Assembly: GCF_014839835.1 (NCBI RefSeq) | Contig: NC_071644.1 | Span: forward strand, 7,479,266 to 7,543,265 | Origin: Dryobates pubescens | Taxonomy: Eukaryota > Chordata > Aves > Piciformes > Picidae | Length of the DNA stretch: 64,000 nt | Direction of reading: 5' to 3' | The notes under the pieces: generated by a model | The model's input: only the letters and a program-made list of their open reading frames with translations | What the model was told of the DNA's origin: nothing | The model's database searches: none | Shown here: piece by piece, positions 11,401-23,400 of the stretch | Position numbering within the stretch: position 1 is the first letter of the stretch | How the letters are laid out: the number at the start of each line of letters is the position of its first letter | Position numbers and translations under genes: made by a program

Positions 11401-14400
11401 GGGGAGCTCTTTGGTTTGCTCAGGCAGTACTAAAAATACCTCTTATGGTTTGGGCAGTGGTGAGCTCCAGAGTGCAGCACCAGGAAGGCAGCAGCAGATA
11501 TCCCAGTTTGTAACTGGGGAAACTGAGGCACAGAGGACCTGTTCAGGGGGATGTCAGCTCCTAGAATCATACCACAGAGCTAATCCAGAGGCTGCTCATC
11601 CTAGGCTGACAGGAGAGTTCAAGCTGAGGGGATGAAGGTTTGCTCTGCAGCCAAGATCTGATCTTTCAGTACATCTCAGCATGGTCCATCTGCCTCACAG
11701 GATCTGGTTAAATACTGAGGAGAGAGGGCTCTGGGGAGACCTTAGAGCAGCCTTCCAGTACCTGAAGGGGGCTACAAGAAAGCTGGGGAGGGAGTTTTGA
11801 CAAGGGCTTGTGGTGATGGGATGAGAGGGAATGGACTGAAGCTGGGAGAGGGCAGATTTAGACTGGAGATTAGAAAGAAATTCTTGGCAGTGAGGGTGGG
11901 GAGGCACTGGCACAGGTTGCCCAGGGAAGCCCTGCACTCCTGCCCTCCTTCATCAGAGAGAACACCACCAGAGAACCACAGGCTGCCCAGGGAGGCTGTG
12001 GATGTCCCCTCCCTGGAGCTGTTCAGTGGCAGGTTAGATGAGGCCTTGAGCAAGCTGGGCTGGTGGGAGGTGTCCCTGCCCATGGCAGGGGGTTGGAACT
12101 GGCTGAGCTTGAAGGTCCCTCCCAACCCAAACCAGTCTGTGAATCTATGAATATCATTTCTAACAGTGAGGGGGGGAAAAAGAGTTAGATCAGAGGTGCC
12201 AAGGGTCAAATTCTTCTGTTAGGAGCTCTCCTCCAAGAGAGCCCCCTACAAGTGCTGGCTGTGTGGCCCATTGGCTCTTCCAGCTGGCAAAGGACTGGGG
12301 ATGTTTCATCAAGAAGCAGGAGACACAGCAGATGCCAGGCCAGAATCACTTCCTCCAGAGCTGCAATCAGCCACGTTTGCAGTGCTGAGGTGCAGAGCAG
12401 GATGGAGCTCATGCTTCTATTCAAAACAGGAGGAAGCTTCCCATCTGGAAATGGCTCCAGGCCTTGGGAGCTGGGCCAGAAGCTATAGCTGCCTGCTGCA
12501 AAAAGCTCATTGGGTTGCGTTGGTTATCTCCTGATCGAAAGCTTTGGCTTTCTGATCCACCCCAGCAGGGTTCTGTAGGGTTTGCCATGGAATGGGACAA
12601 CATTCCAGGCCTTTCCTGCTCTCCAGAAGCAGGGGCCTGTGCCAGCAGCAGTGGGTTTGGAGCAGGCCCTCCGGATGTCTCAGCCCCTTCCACGTTCCCA
12701 CCGACTCAGCACATTCCTGTGCGCGGTGCTCCCGGCCCAGCTGAGCCTCCGCTGCCCACAGGGGGCCCAGCTGAAGCTGCTCCTTCTGACACTGCAAAGG
12801 CCTTGGCTCAGGGAGGAGAGCTCCTGCAGCACTGCCAAGACAGGACAGCCCTGGCAGGTTAAGTTCCTTGTAGGTTCTGTGCAGCTTCTGAGTGGGCAGG
12901 CAGCTCTTGGAGAGTCCAGGGGGGAGCTAAGGGTGAAGAAAGACTGAGAGCCCTGGGGCTCTTCAGTCTGGAGAAGAGGAGGCTGAGAGAATAGAAAGAC
13001 TGAGAGCCCTGGGGCTCTTTAGTCTGGAGAAGGGGAGGCTGAGAGAAGAGAATAGAATAGCATAGAATAGAATAGAGCAGGGCAGAGCAGAGCAGGTTGG
13101 AAGAGACCTTTGAGATCATCAAGTCCAACCTACCACCCAACACCATCTCATCAACTCACCATGGCACCAAGCACCCCATCCAGTCTCTTCTTTACTGTGA
13201 GGGTCACAGAGCACTGGAACAGGCTCCCCAGAGAGGCTGTGGAGTCTCCTTCTCTGGAGCCTTTCAAGGCCCACCTGGATGTGTTCCTGTGTGACCTGCC
13301 CTGGGTGACCCTGCTTTGGCAGGGGGGTTGGACTGGGTCCCTTCCACCCACCCTGCCCTGGGTGACCCTGCTTTGGCAGGGGGGTTGGACTGGGTCCCTT
13401 CCAACCCCTAACATTCTGTGACTCTTTGACTCTGCTCAGCAACAACCAGGACAACATCCAGGAAAGAGAGGACTAAATTCCTGGGTGGAAAAACAAGATC
13501 CAGTTTCCATCTGCATCAGTGTGATCTGCACAGGGCTCCAGGGCACCACAAAGGTGCAGGGGTGGGGGCTGATATTTGTGTGCCCTGGTCTCCAAGTCAG
13601 CTCAGCTCCCCCAGAGCCACCTCTCTTCAGTCCTGCCCCAGGTTTTTCTGGACACCAACCTTGAGTCCCAGGAGGGAGGTTTAGACTTCTGTGAACTGGA
13701 GAAGCCAATTGCAAGAGAAGAGTAGAGCTGTTTGAAAATGGATGGCAAAACTCTGTGTGAAGCAGCCAATACATATGAAACCACAAGGAGCACTTTCAAA
13801 TGTTAGCAAGGCTCTACATTAAAACACCCAAAAAAAAGGCTTTAAAAAGAATTCAGGTTGTGATTTTGCTTTCAGTCTTCTGCCTGAACTAAGCCCTGAT
13901 GGCTTGGAGTTTGGACAGGCTGGCAGCTGATAGCTCACTGCAGTGGAAAATGTGAGAGTTGGTTTAAGGCAAACAAAGAGAGAAAGGCTGAAGGGTGGAG
14001 GAGAATTCCTGGTGCTCAGCTCTGCACAGCCCAAAACCCTCTGCAAAGGGCAGAGGGACACTGGTGGGCTACACTGGTGGGCATGGTGGCACACTGGAAC
14101 AGCAAAGGCAACAGGTCTGACCCTTGCCCCACACCTTCTCCTGTTCCACAAAAGCAAGCAGGAGAGGAAGGCTGCTAGACAAACAGCTGTTTGCCTTAGG
14201 ACATGTCAGCATTGCAGAGCAGCACAGGCTGCAGAGCTGCCCTGGAGCAAACAGGGGAGAAGCTGGACTCCATGGCTCTGTGACTCACCAGAGCAGTGCC
14301 AGCAGAGTCATTAACCCTGCCAGGAGGGACACTGCACCTGTGCTGCAGCAGGGCTAAAGCAGCTCTGCAGGACCCTCGCCCGTATGGCCACACAGGCAGC

Positions 14401-17400
14401 TCTAGGTACAGCACAACAGAGGGAAGAGCTCAGAAACAACCAAGCCCAGACCCTAGAGCCATGCCCTATAACAGGGAGGCAAGACCCCATCAACATTTCT
14501 AACCCTCAGGGCAGGAGTAACCCCTGGCTCAAATGTGAGGCCCCCTCATGGAGGAAGCCTTGGTGCTGCCCCTGCACCTCAGTGGTGTCTGCTGCTTCTG
14601 TAGGGTGCAGCTTTGCCCTGAGAGCAAGCTCTCTGCTGCTGGCACTATCTGATCCCTGCAGACCACTGTGGGGGGAGAGGAAAGGCAAAGATATTTTACC
14701 ATTGGGAGCAAAGGCCTCCTGGGGTGATCACAGAACGACAGGGGCTGGACCTCAAAGGATCATCCAGTCCTGCCCCCCTGGCCAGAGCAGGCTCACCCAG
14801 AGCAGCTCACCCAGGAACACTGTGAGGGTGCTGGAGCCCTGGGGCAGGCTGCCCAGAGAGGCTGTGGAGTCTCCTTCTCTGGAGACTTTCCAAACCCACC
14901 TGGATGTGTTGCTGTGTGGACTACCCTGGGGGATCCTGCTTTTGGCAGGGGGGTTGGACTGGATGATCATGTCGGGAGGTCCCTTCCAACCGCTAATGTG
15001 CTGTGGTACTGTGACCCTGGGCTCCTGTGGCACAGGGGCACTGTGACCCTGGGGTCCTGTGGCACAGGGGCACTGTGACCCTGGGCTCCTGTGGCACAGG
15101 GGCACCGTGACCCTGTGGTACTGTGACCCTGTGGTCCTGTGGCCCTGTGGTACTGTGGCCCTGGGGTCCTGTGGCCCTGGGGTCCTGAGACCCTGGGGTA
15201 CTGTGGTACTGTGACCCTGTGGCACTGTGGTACTGTGGCACTGTGACCCTGTGGCACTGTGACTCCGTGGCCCTGGGACCCCGTGGCCCTTCTCTCTCCC
15301 TCCACCGGCAGAGCCACCCCCCGAGGCCACTCACCGGGGGCGGGGGCGATGCGGTTGGTGAGGTTGACCACCGCCTCCTTCTCCCGGGGCGGCTCGGTGA
15401 CGGAGACTCGGTAGATCCTGCGTTCGTGCAGGCCGCAGTAGTGGTGGTGCAGGTGGCAGGAGTAGGTGCCCTCGTCGGCGCTCTCCAGCTGGGAGATGCG
15501 CAGCGAGAAGTCGCCCCGGGCGAAGGCGGCGCCGGTGACGTTCATCTTGCGGCGCAGGAACTGGGGGCCGTAGGAGCGGCGCTCGCCCGAGGCGTACAGG
15601 TCGATGAGGCGGTCGGCGCGGTCGTGCGGCACCCCCGGCGGCTGCCGGTCCCAGTGCACCACCTGCTGCTCCTCCTCGCTGTGCCGCTCCGTCCAGATGT
15701 GGTTGCGGTTGACGCAGGGCAGCGTCACCGTGCTGCCCTCCGGGGCGACGATCACGGGCTTCTCCCCGTCCCAGTACTCGCCGGCGGCCTCGGCTGCGGG
15801 GACAAGACGCCCTGACGCAGCCGGGCCGGGGCTTAAGGGCTGCCGGGCACAGCCCAGAGCGCCCCCAGACCCTGCAAGCCTCCATCGTGCCCCTTCCGCA
15901 GGCGGCGCTGCTGGAGCGGGGCCAGGCCATGAGGAGCATCAGAGGGATGGAGATCCTCCCCTAGGGGCACACGCTGGGAGGGCCGGGGCTCTTCAGCCTG
16001 GACAAGAGAGGGCTCCAGGGAGAACTTAGAGCAGCCTGCCAGTACCTGAAGGGGCTACAGCAGAGCTGGGGACGGACTTGTGACAAGGGCTTGGAGTGAT
16101 AGGATGAAGGGAAACGGATTGAAGCTTGAGGAGGGCAGATTTAGACTGAAAATGAGGAAGAAATTCTTTCCAGTGAGGGTGGGGAGGCACTGGCACAGGC
16201 TGCCCAGGGAGGCTGTGGGTGTCCCCTCCCTGGAGGTGTTCAAGGGCAGATTGGACAAGGCTTTGAGCAGCCTGGGCTGGTAGGACACCATGGCAGGGGG
16301 TTGGATCTGGATGATCTTGAAGGTCCCTTCTGACCCAAACCATTCTGTGACTCGCTGAACCCTGAGGTGCCCCAAGGGCAGTGTGCCTCAGCAGCTAGTG
16401 AAGAAGCCTCAGCAGCTAGTGAAGAAGCCTCAGCAGCTAGTGAAGAAGCCTCAGCTTTATCTCCTCCACCCTGGGTCAGTTTAACCCAGAGCAGTCTCCT
16501 TGGAGCTGTGAGCTCAACTCCTTGCTTCAGAAAGCAGGAAGAAGCTTCTCTCTGCAGGCTAAGAATGGAATGAGAATAACAGATTTCATCTTCACTATGC
16601 TGCATCCCAAAGCTCCAAGCAGGAAATGTTTCTCTACCCACAAATGCCCTAATTACTGCAGGTTTTCAAGGAGCATCTCTTTATAGTCACTCTTGAAAAG
16701 GAATAACAGAAGCAGCAAGACAGAGATGAGCAGAGTGGGGCTCTCAGGCCTGCCTGGGTGTTTTTATTGCATAGAAGCTGCCAGCAGAGCAGCAGAAGAG
16801 AGGCAGTTTGCTGCTACCCCCTCAGCCCTTCAGGAGCTTCCCAGCACCATCAGCCCCAGCTCCACAAAGGCTGGTTTTAATGACATGGTAGTGATGAGCA
16901 TGTGGCATGGGTGGCACACACTGCAGCTGCCAGCTGCCCTTAGAAGCTTGATTTTAGAGCTGGAGTTAAGGTGTGGTAACTTGAGGAGGCTTTTTAACTA
17001 CAGGCTTCTCAGGGCAAGCTCACCAAGCAATGTACAAGGCACAACTTTGTGGCTAAGCTGACTGCTGATGGGTAGTTAGCAGAGATGTTCTGCTGCTGGA
17101 GCAGTAATTGGGCTGCCTACAGCAAACAAGGCACTGAACAGGCTCCACACAGTGCTGGGCACATGCCAAGGAAGGAGAAAGCTTCACTGAGACACACAGG
17201 GAAGAAAGTGCCATAGAATCCTAGGATGGTTTGGGTTGGAAGGGACCTTCAAGATCATCCACTTCCAACCTCCTGCCACAAGCAGGGACACCTCCCACCA
17301 GCCCAGGTTGCTCAAGGCCTCATCCAGCCTGGCCTCTAACACCTCCAGGGAGGAGGCAGCCACAGCCTCCCTGGACAACCTGTTCCAGTGTCTCCTCACC

Positions 17401-20400
17401 CTCACTCTAAAGAATTTCTTCCTAATCTCACAGAATCACCAAGGTTGGAAGAGACCAGTCTAAATCTCCCCTCCTCCAGCTTCAATCCATTCCCTCTCCT
17501 TCTGTCACACCCAGCCCTTGTCAGAAGTCCCTCCCCAGCTCTGCTGGAGCCCCTTCAGCCACTGGAAGGCTGCTCTAAGGTCTCCCTGGAACCTTCTCTT
17601 GTCCAGGCTGAACAGCCCCAACTCAGCCAGTCCCCACAGGGGAGGTTCTTCATCCCTCTGATCATCTTCATTGCCTTGTCTGGACCCTCTCCAGCAGTTC
17701 CTTGTCCCTCTTTTGCTGGGGCCACCAGACCTGGAGGCAGTGCTGCCTGTGGGGTCTCATCAGAGCAGAAGGGTAGAATCCCCTCCCTGTGCTGCTGCTC
17801 TCCCTGCTTTGGATGCAGCTCAGGGCATGGTTGCCCTCTGGGCTGCCAGTGACCGTTGTTGGCTCATGGTGAGTTTGTCACCAACTGGCACTGAACCTGA
17901 GGGCATCTGAGAGCAAACAGCAGAGTGAGCACCACTGTCTCTGGATGCTTTCCAGGCCTTTTGTGGCATTTATGCCCTGAACCTGCAAATGAGAATGCAG
18001 AGGCAAACCCCTGCATCCACACCACAAGCCCCACTGTGAATTCAGTAGCTCTGGGGGTCACTGGACTCCAGAGCAGGTCCCTTTCTGAAAGGAACACCAA
18101 GCTGCCTGCCACACTTACCTTTCTTGGTGACACTTAGTTGGATTTTCACAGTTTCATACAAGTGGCAGTAGTGATGGTGAAGATTACAAGAGTAGATGCC
18201 TTCATCACTCTCTGCAACACCTAGGACAGCAGGGAAGAGAGGAGAAGTTAAATGCTTGGTACTGAGGCAATGATTGCTCCTGTCCTTTATCTGCCTCCCA
18301 AAGCCTTGTCTGGGTGCCAAAAGGTCTTTATATCACCTGCTTCTAACCCATCCTGATCACCAGGGTGGGCTGAGCAGAGCCTAAACCACCTAATGTAATG
18401 ATTTCATTAGTTTATGGGGAGGTATTTGTACTAACAGATGGAAAGAGAGAGCTGGGTTAGGTTTAGCCAAGAGCATGGCTGAGAGCTTTGTGCTTACCAG
18501 GAACCAACACACAAAGGTCCAGAAGAAGCCCAAGAGACTTTCAGGCAATGAGTTGTTTCCAAGCCCTTGAAATGGCACTGTCTCAAAGGGAAACTAAACA
18601 CCATTGCCAGTGCTTCAGAGAGCCTCATTAACCTCATTAGCCTGGTATTGATGAATTTGTAGACAATGCCCTGTGAAACAGCCACTTGCCCTGAAAGCCA
18701 CAGCTCGGGGAGCCAGGAAGCCTCCCCGCAGCAGGCAGCCCAGGGCCCAGCGGCGCTGCTCCGTACCTTTGATCACCAAGGAGAAGTTGCCATCTGTGAA
18801 GGCATTCTGGGGCATGAGGATCCTGCCCTGGTTGTAGGAGCTGTAGACACGCTGCTCCCCAGCCGAGTACATGTCACAGAGCCTCTCCATCTTGTTGTCC
18901 CCATAGTAGGTGCTGAGCACGTCCCAGTGCACCACGCGCTGGCGGTCGTTGAGCCGGTCCTGGGTCCACACCATGCGGTGGCTCTTGCAGGGCAGCACAG
19001 CCTGGGAGCCCAGGGCAGCACTGATGTTTAACACTGACACTACCACGCTGGCTGGGTTGGAGGCATCAGCTGGGACTGAGAGCCAGCAGCAAGGCAAAAC
19101 CAAAAGGCAAAAGGGCAAAGGCAAAGGGAAGAGGCCGAGGCCAAAGGCCAAAGCAAAAGGCAAAGGCAAAAGCAAAAGGCAAAGGCCAAAGGGAAAAGGG
19201 AAAGGGAAAATGCAAGGGCAAAAGGCAAAGGCAAACCAACAAAGAAACAAAACACAAGAAACAAGCAGTGAGTGCATCCAGTGCAAGCAGCACCTACAGT
19301 GTCTGCCATGAGGACTGTAGATCTGCCCTGCCCTCCCCTCCCTTCCTAATCCCAACCCCCAGTTCAATCACAGTTTAGAGGCAGTGGTTCATGGGAACTT
19401 CCAGTGGAAGTCAGCAAGGAAAGCCCCAGTGCCTGCCATGGAATCTCATCTCTCCTGAGGGTGACAAAAGCAGGCAGGCAGCAGAGATGTCACTCACCTG
19501 AATATAAATGCACAGAACCTGTCAAAGCAAAGGGAAAGAACTGTTACTGACAAAGACAGGCAGGGGGGAGCCAAAAAGGCTCAGCCAGCAGCCACCTCCT
19601 CTGTTGTGACTCCATCTACCCCTCCCTCCCCTGTCAATACACTGCTCCAGTGTGCTGAGCCCAGCTGTGCAGGGAGGAGGGAGCTGACCTGGCTGCTGTG
19701 CTTCACCCTGGTGCCCCAGCCTGCTGGCAGCACTCTGCTGCACCACCACCCCCACAGCCTGGGGCCATGCCCCCAGGCTCCCCTGCTCTGCATGGCTCCA
19801 GATGCAGCTGCAGCTCTCTCCAAGGCACCTGACTCGGGTCTGGGCAGGAGGAGCTTTGCCAGAGCTGAAGCAAGGCCTTTGTTTCTGCCTTGCTCTGCTT
19901 TTTGTGGAGGAGGGGTCTAGGAGGTCTCCTGACATCATGCTCTGAGAGCCCAGTTCAGCTTCCCAACACAATGACATCATTCATCTCCCTACCCAGGCAA
20001 GCCCCAGTGGGTTCCAGCAAGCCCATGAGATGTTTTGTCTTGCTAAGGCCATAGGCACAGAGTCCCTCCCAGTGTCCCCCAAAGAAAGGCAGTGGTTGGT
20101 TTATGTATTTGTTTCAGCCCTGGAATTCCTGCATTTCAAAACAGAAGGAATGAACTCCAGGCTGGGGCTGGCTCAACCACTCCCCCAGTGTGGGGAGTGA
20201 CAATGAACTCAGCTCCATTCCATGGCCCTGAGCAGTGACACCAGAGAGCTGAGCAGCAGCTGCTGAGCCACCAGCAGGTCAGAGGCACTCCAAATGCCAG
20301 GGTGGGTTTGGGGTTCTCCCCCCCCCCAGCATTTCTAATCTCAGAGAAAGTCTGTGCTGGATCCAAGCAAGAGACATCCCACTGGGAACATTTTCATGCC

Positions 20401-23400
20401 ATCATTTGAATGCTCTCCTCTAACAGGCTGCAAAATGCCTGCTGGTGAAAACAAGCAGCTGCCAGCCTCTGCAAGCCAGGACTTAGATCTAGCTGGGGAC
20501 AACAAAGCTCTTCTCCAGCACCCAATCAGCCTTCTCCAGAATAAATCCATCTCAGCTCTCAGCATCAGTGTGCCAAAGCAGTCTCCCTGTGCCTGAAGGG
20601 AGCTGTTTCCCCTGCAGCCAGGGAGCAACACAGCAGCACAACACCAACAGCAACTGGTGGCTGTGAGCTGGCTGTGCAGCCACTGCTCCCAGAGCCTTGG
20701 CCTTGACTCTCTGCTCCACAAGAGCAAATGGCTCTGGAGCCACACAAACATCCTCTCCTGGCTCAGCAAGAGGAATGCTTTCCCTTTTCTCCTTTCCTCT
20801 TGCCAGTTAATGGAAAAAACACTGGGCAGCATCATATCCCTGACCAAAGTCTCCCCCCAGGCCTTCCAGTGTGCTCTGCTCAGCAGCCTGCTGCAGACCT
20901 GAAGTAACAACAGCACCAAGCCCTAGGCTGGGACCTTTCAGATGGCCCTGCTGGCATGGGAAGGGCCACCCAGGTCCTGTCTCTCCATCCCACTCACAGG
21001 ACCCTTTTGCCAGGCTAAGCTGCTGGATCCCTCTCAGCCAGCACTTCCCAACACAGCTCTCTGCAAACCAGGGGAGTGGTGAAGCTGTCTGTGGTGGAAC
21101 AGCCTTTAGGTAAGGAAAGCTCTTGTCTTGGGGGGGGTTGACAGCTTCTTTTCCCCTCCACTCTCAAAGCTTCCACTAGCAGCTCCCTAAGCAGCATGGC
21201 AGGGGCACACTCTTCCTTACTTGGCAGTTCCCCTCCAGGGTCTTCCTAGGGCTGCCCCTGAGTGCCCAGGGGATGTTGCTTCCTGTTGGGAAGAGGGCAG
21301 AGCCTTGCTGGCTCTGGGACTTTGCCCAGGGTGAAAGTGATGTGCACTAGAACCAAAGCCAGCCAAGGTGAAGGTGCTGATTTGGAGCTCAGCACAGAGA
21401 TGAGTCACGGCAGTAAAAGGGCTCTGCACTGAACACAGATTCTGGACAGAAGTCTGGGGCCTGGAACCTGCTCTAGGGAATAGAATCAGGAATTATTTAG
21501 GTTGGAAAAGACCTCTAAGAGCATCAAGTCTAAACATTAACCCAGCACTGCCAGGTCACCACTAAACCATGGCCCTCAGCACCACATCTCCAAGGCTTTG
21601 AAACCCCTCCATGGATGGGGAACTCCACCACTGCCCTGGGCAGCCTGGTCCAGGCCTGGACAACCCTTCTGGGGAAGAACTTTTTCCTCATATTCAACCT
21701 AAACCTCTCCTAATGCAACTTGAAGCCACTTCCTCTTGTCCTGCCTCTTGTTACCACTCAAAGGTGTCAAAAGGACAGTGGCACAGCAGCCAAGTCGTTG
21801 AATCATCATCCCTGGAGGCATTTGAAAGCTGAGGAGATGTGGTGCTGAGGGACATGGCTTAGCAGCAGACTTGGGTTGATCATAGAATCATAGAACTGTC
21901 AGGGTTGGAAGGGACCTCAAGGCTCAGCCAGTCCCAACCCCCCTGCCCTGGGCAGGGACACCTCACACCACAGCAGGTTGCTCACAGGCACCTCCAGCCT
22001 GGCTGCAAACACCTCCAGGCAGGAGGCTTCCACCACCTCCCTGGGCAACCTGTGCCAGGCTCTCACCACCCTCCTGGGGAACAACTTCTTCCTCACATCC
22101 AATCTGCATCTCCCCCCTTCTAGATTTGCTCCATCCCCCCCAGTCCTGTCCCTCCCTGACCCCCTCAAAAGTCCCTCCCCAGCTTCCTTGTAGCCCCCTG
22201 CAGATCCTGGAAGGCCACAGTTAGGCCTCCTCAGAGCCTTCTCTTCTTCAAATGGTTGGGCTTGATGACCTTGAAGGTCTTTACCAGCCTAAAGGATTCA
22301 GTGAAAGGAAGGCCAGGTCTTGCCACGAGGCATGGGACCTCCACAAGGCAAAGGAGGCAGAACTTCTGGGCATTGCTGGAAATCTGCAGCTGTACATCAA
22401 GCCATGGGTGAGAATCCAACTTATTTGACAAGGCTGTGGATGAGATCACTCAGAAACCCAAGGAATTTGGAATGTCTCTGATCCCAGGCATGTCTGGAGA
22501 AGAAGGAATTCATCCAAGTGACCTTCAGTAACCTGAGCACAGAGCAGGGGCTAAAGCCTTTCTCTCTTCTCAGTCTCCTACCTCTGCTCTGTGAGAGAAG
22601 CAAAGGGGCCCTGTGCCCCTGCCCTGCTTTTGCAAGTCATTGTTGGTGCAGCACAGCAGCTGCTGAACAGAGACACAGAGATACCCAGAACCCAGCAAAG
22701 CTCACAGCTCAGGAGCCACAGGACTGGGGCAAACTGGGAGTGAGTCACACTTCCCAACCTGCCACTGTAGAACTCAAGGAGGATCTCTGCACCTTGTGGA
22801 AGCTCAGACATTTGCAGTCACAGGACTGCAGCACCTGCAACCCCACACAGCTCAGTAGTTGTCACCCCAGAACTCACTGCTGGCTCTGACTTCTCAGTCC
22901 TTCCAAGGTGATGGATGATGACTTTGTGCTCTCTCTGTCATGTGCCCACAAGAAGCTAACAACAGGGCAGCAATCAGCTGTGCCCTGGCAGGCTCTGTGC
23001 AGGCCTCTCAGCTGGATTCTGCTGCTCACACGACACAGGAAGAGGAAAGCAGCCTGCAAAAGCATTTCCTAAGCCCTTGTAAAAGGCAGAGCCAGCTCTC
23101 ACTCCTTGAATCCCATCCACTTCCCAGCTGAGAAATTAAGCCATAAAACCCTGCAGGCAAGCTAGAAGTAAAAGCCTCAGGCTCTGCAAGACATCTTGGG
23201 CACCCAGAGCTCTCCAGGCAGTGGCCTTGGAGCAGCTGCCCAGAAGGCTGTCCCCTGAGCCTTGCCACAGCACCACTGCTCTCCTCCTGCAGAGGTTCTG
23301 CTTCACAGGCAGGAGCATGCCCTGAGGTCTGCCTCATCCTGGAGGGTGAAAGACTGCCAGAGCAGAAAGGAGACTGCAGGCACTGGAAGTGCCACTAACA

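Noticed and set aside
14967-15334. Extension of the MXRA8 exon 5 frame into a Thr/Gly/His-rich repeat
   Set aside because: The exon ends at a clear GTGAGT donor in the right phase; the extension is the GC-rich minisatellite.
19040-19367. Hydrophobic 'multi-membrane' open frames on the minus strand before MXRA8 exon 3
   Set aside because: Translation of the TTTGCC hexamer tract gives Leu/Phe/Ala/Pro runs; it is intronic and ends in the exon 3 acceptor.
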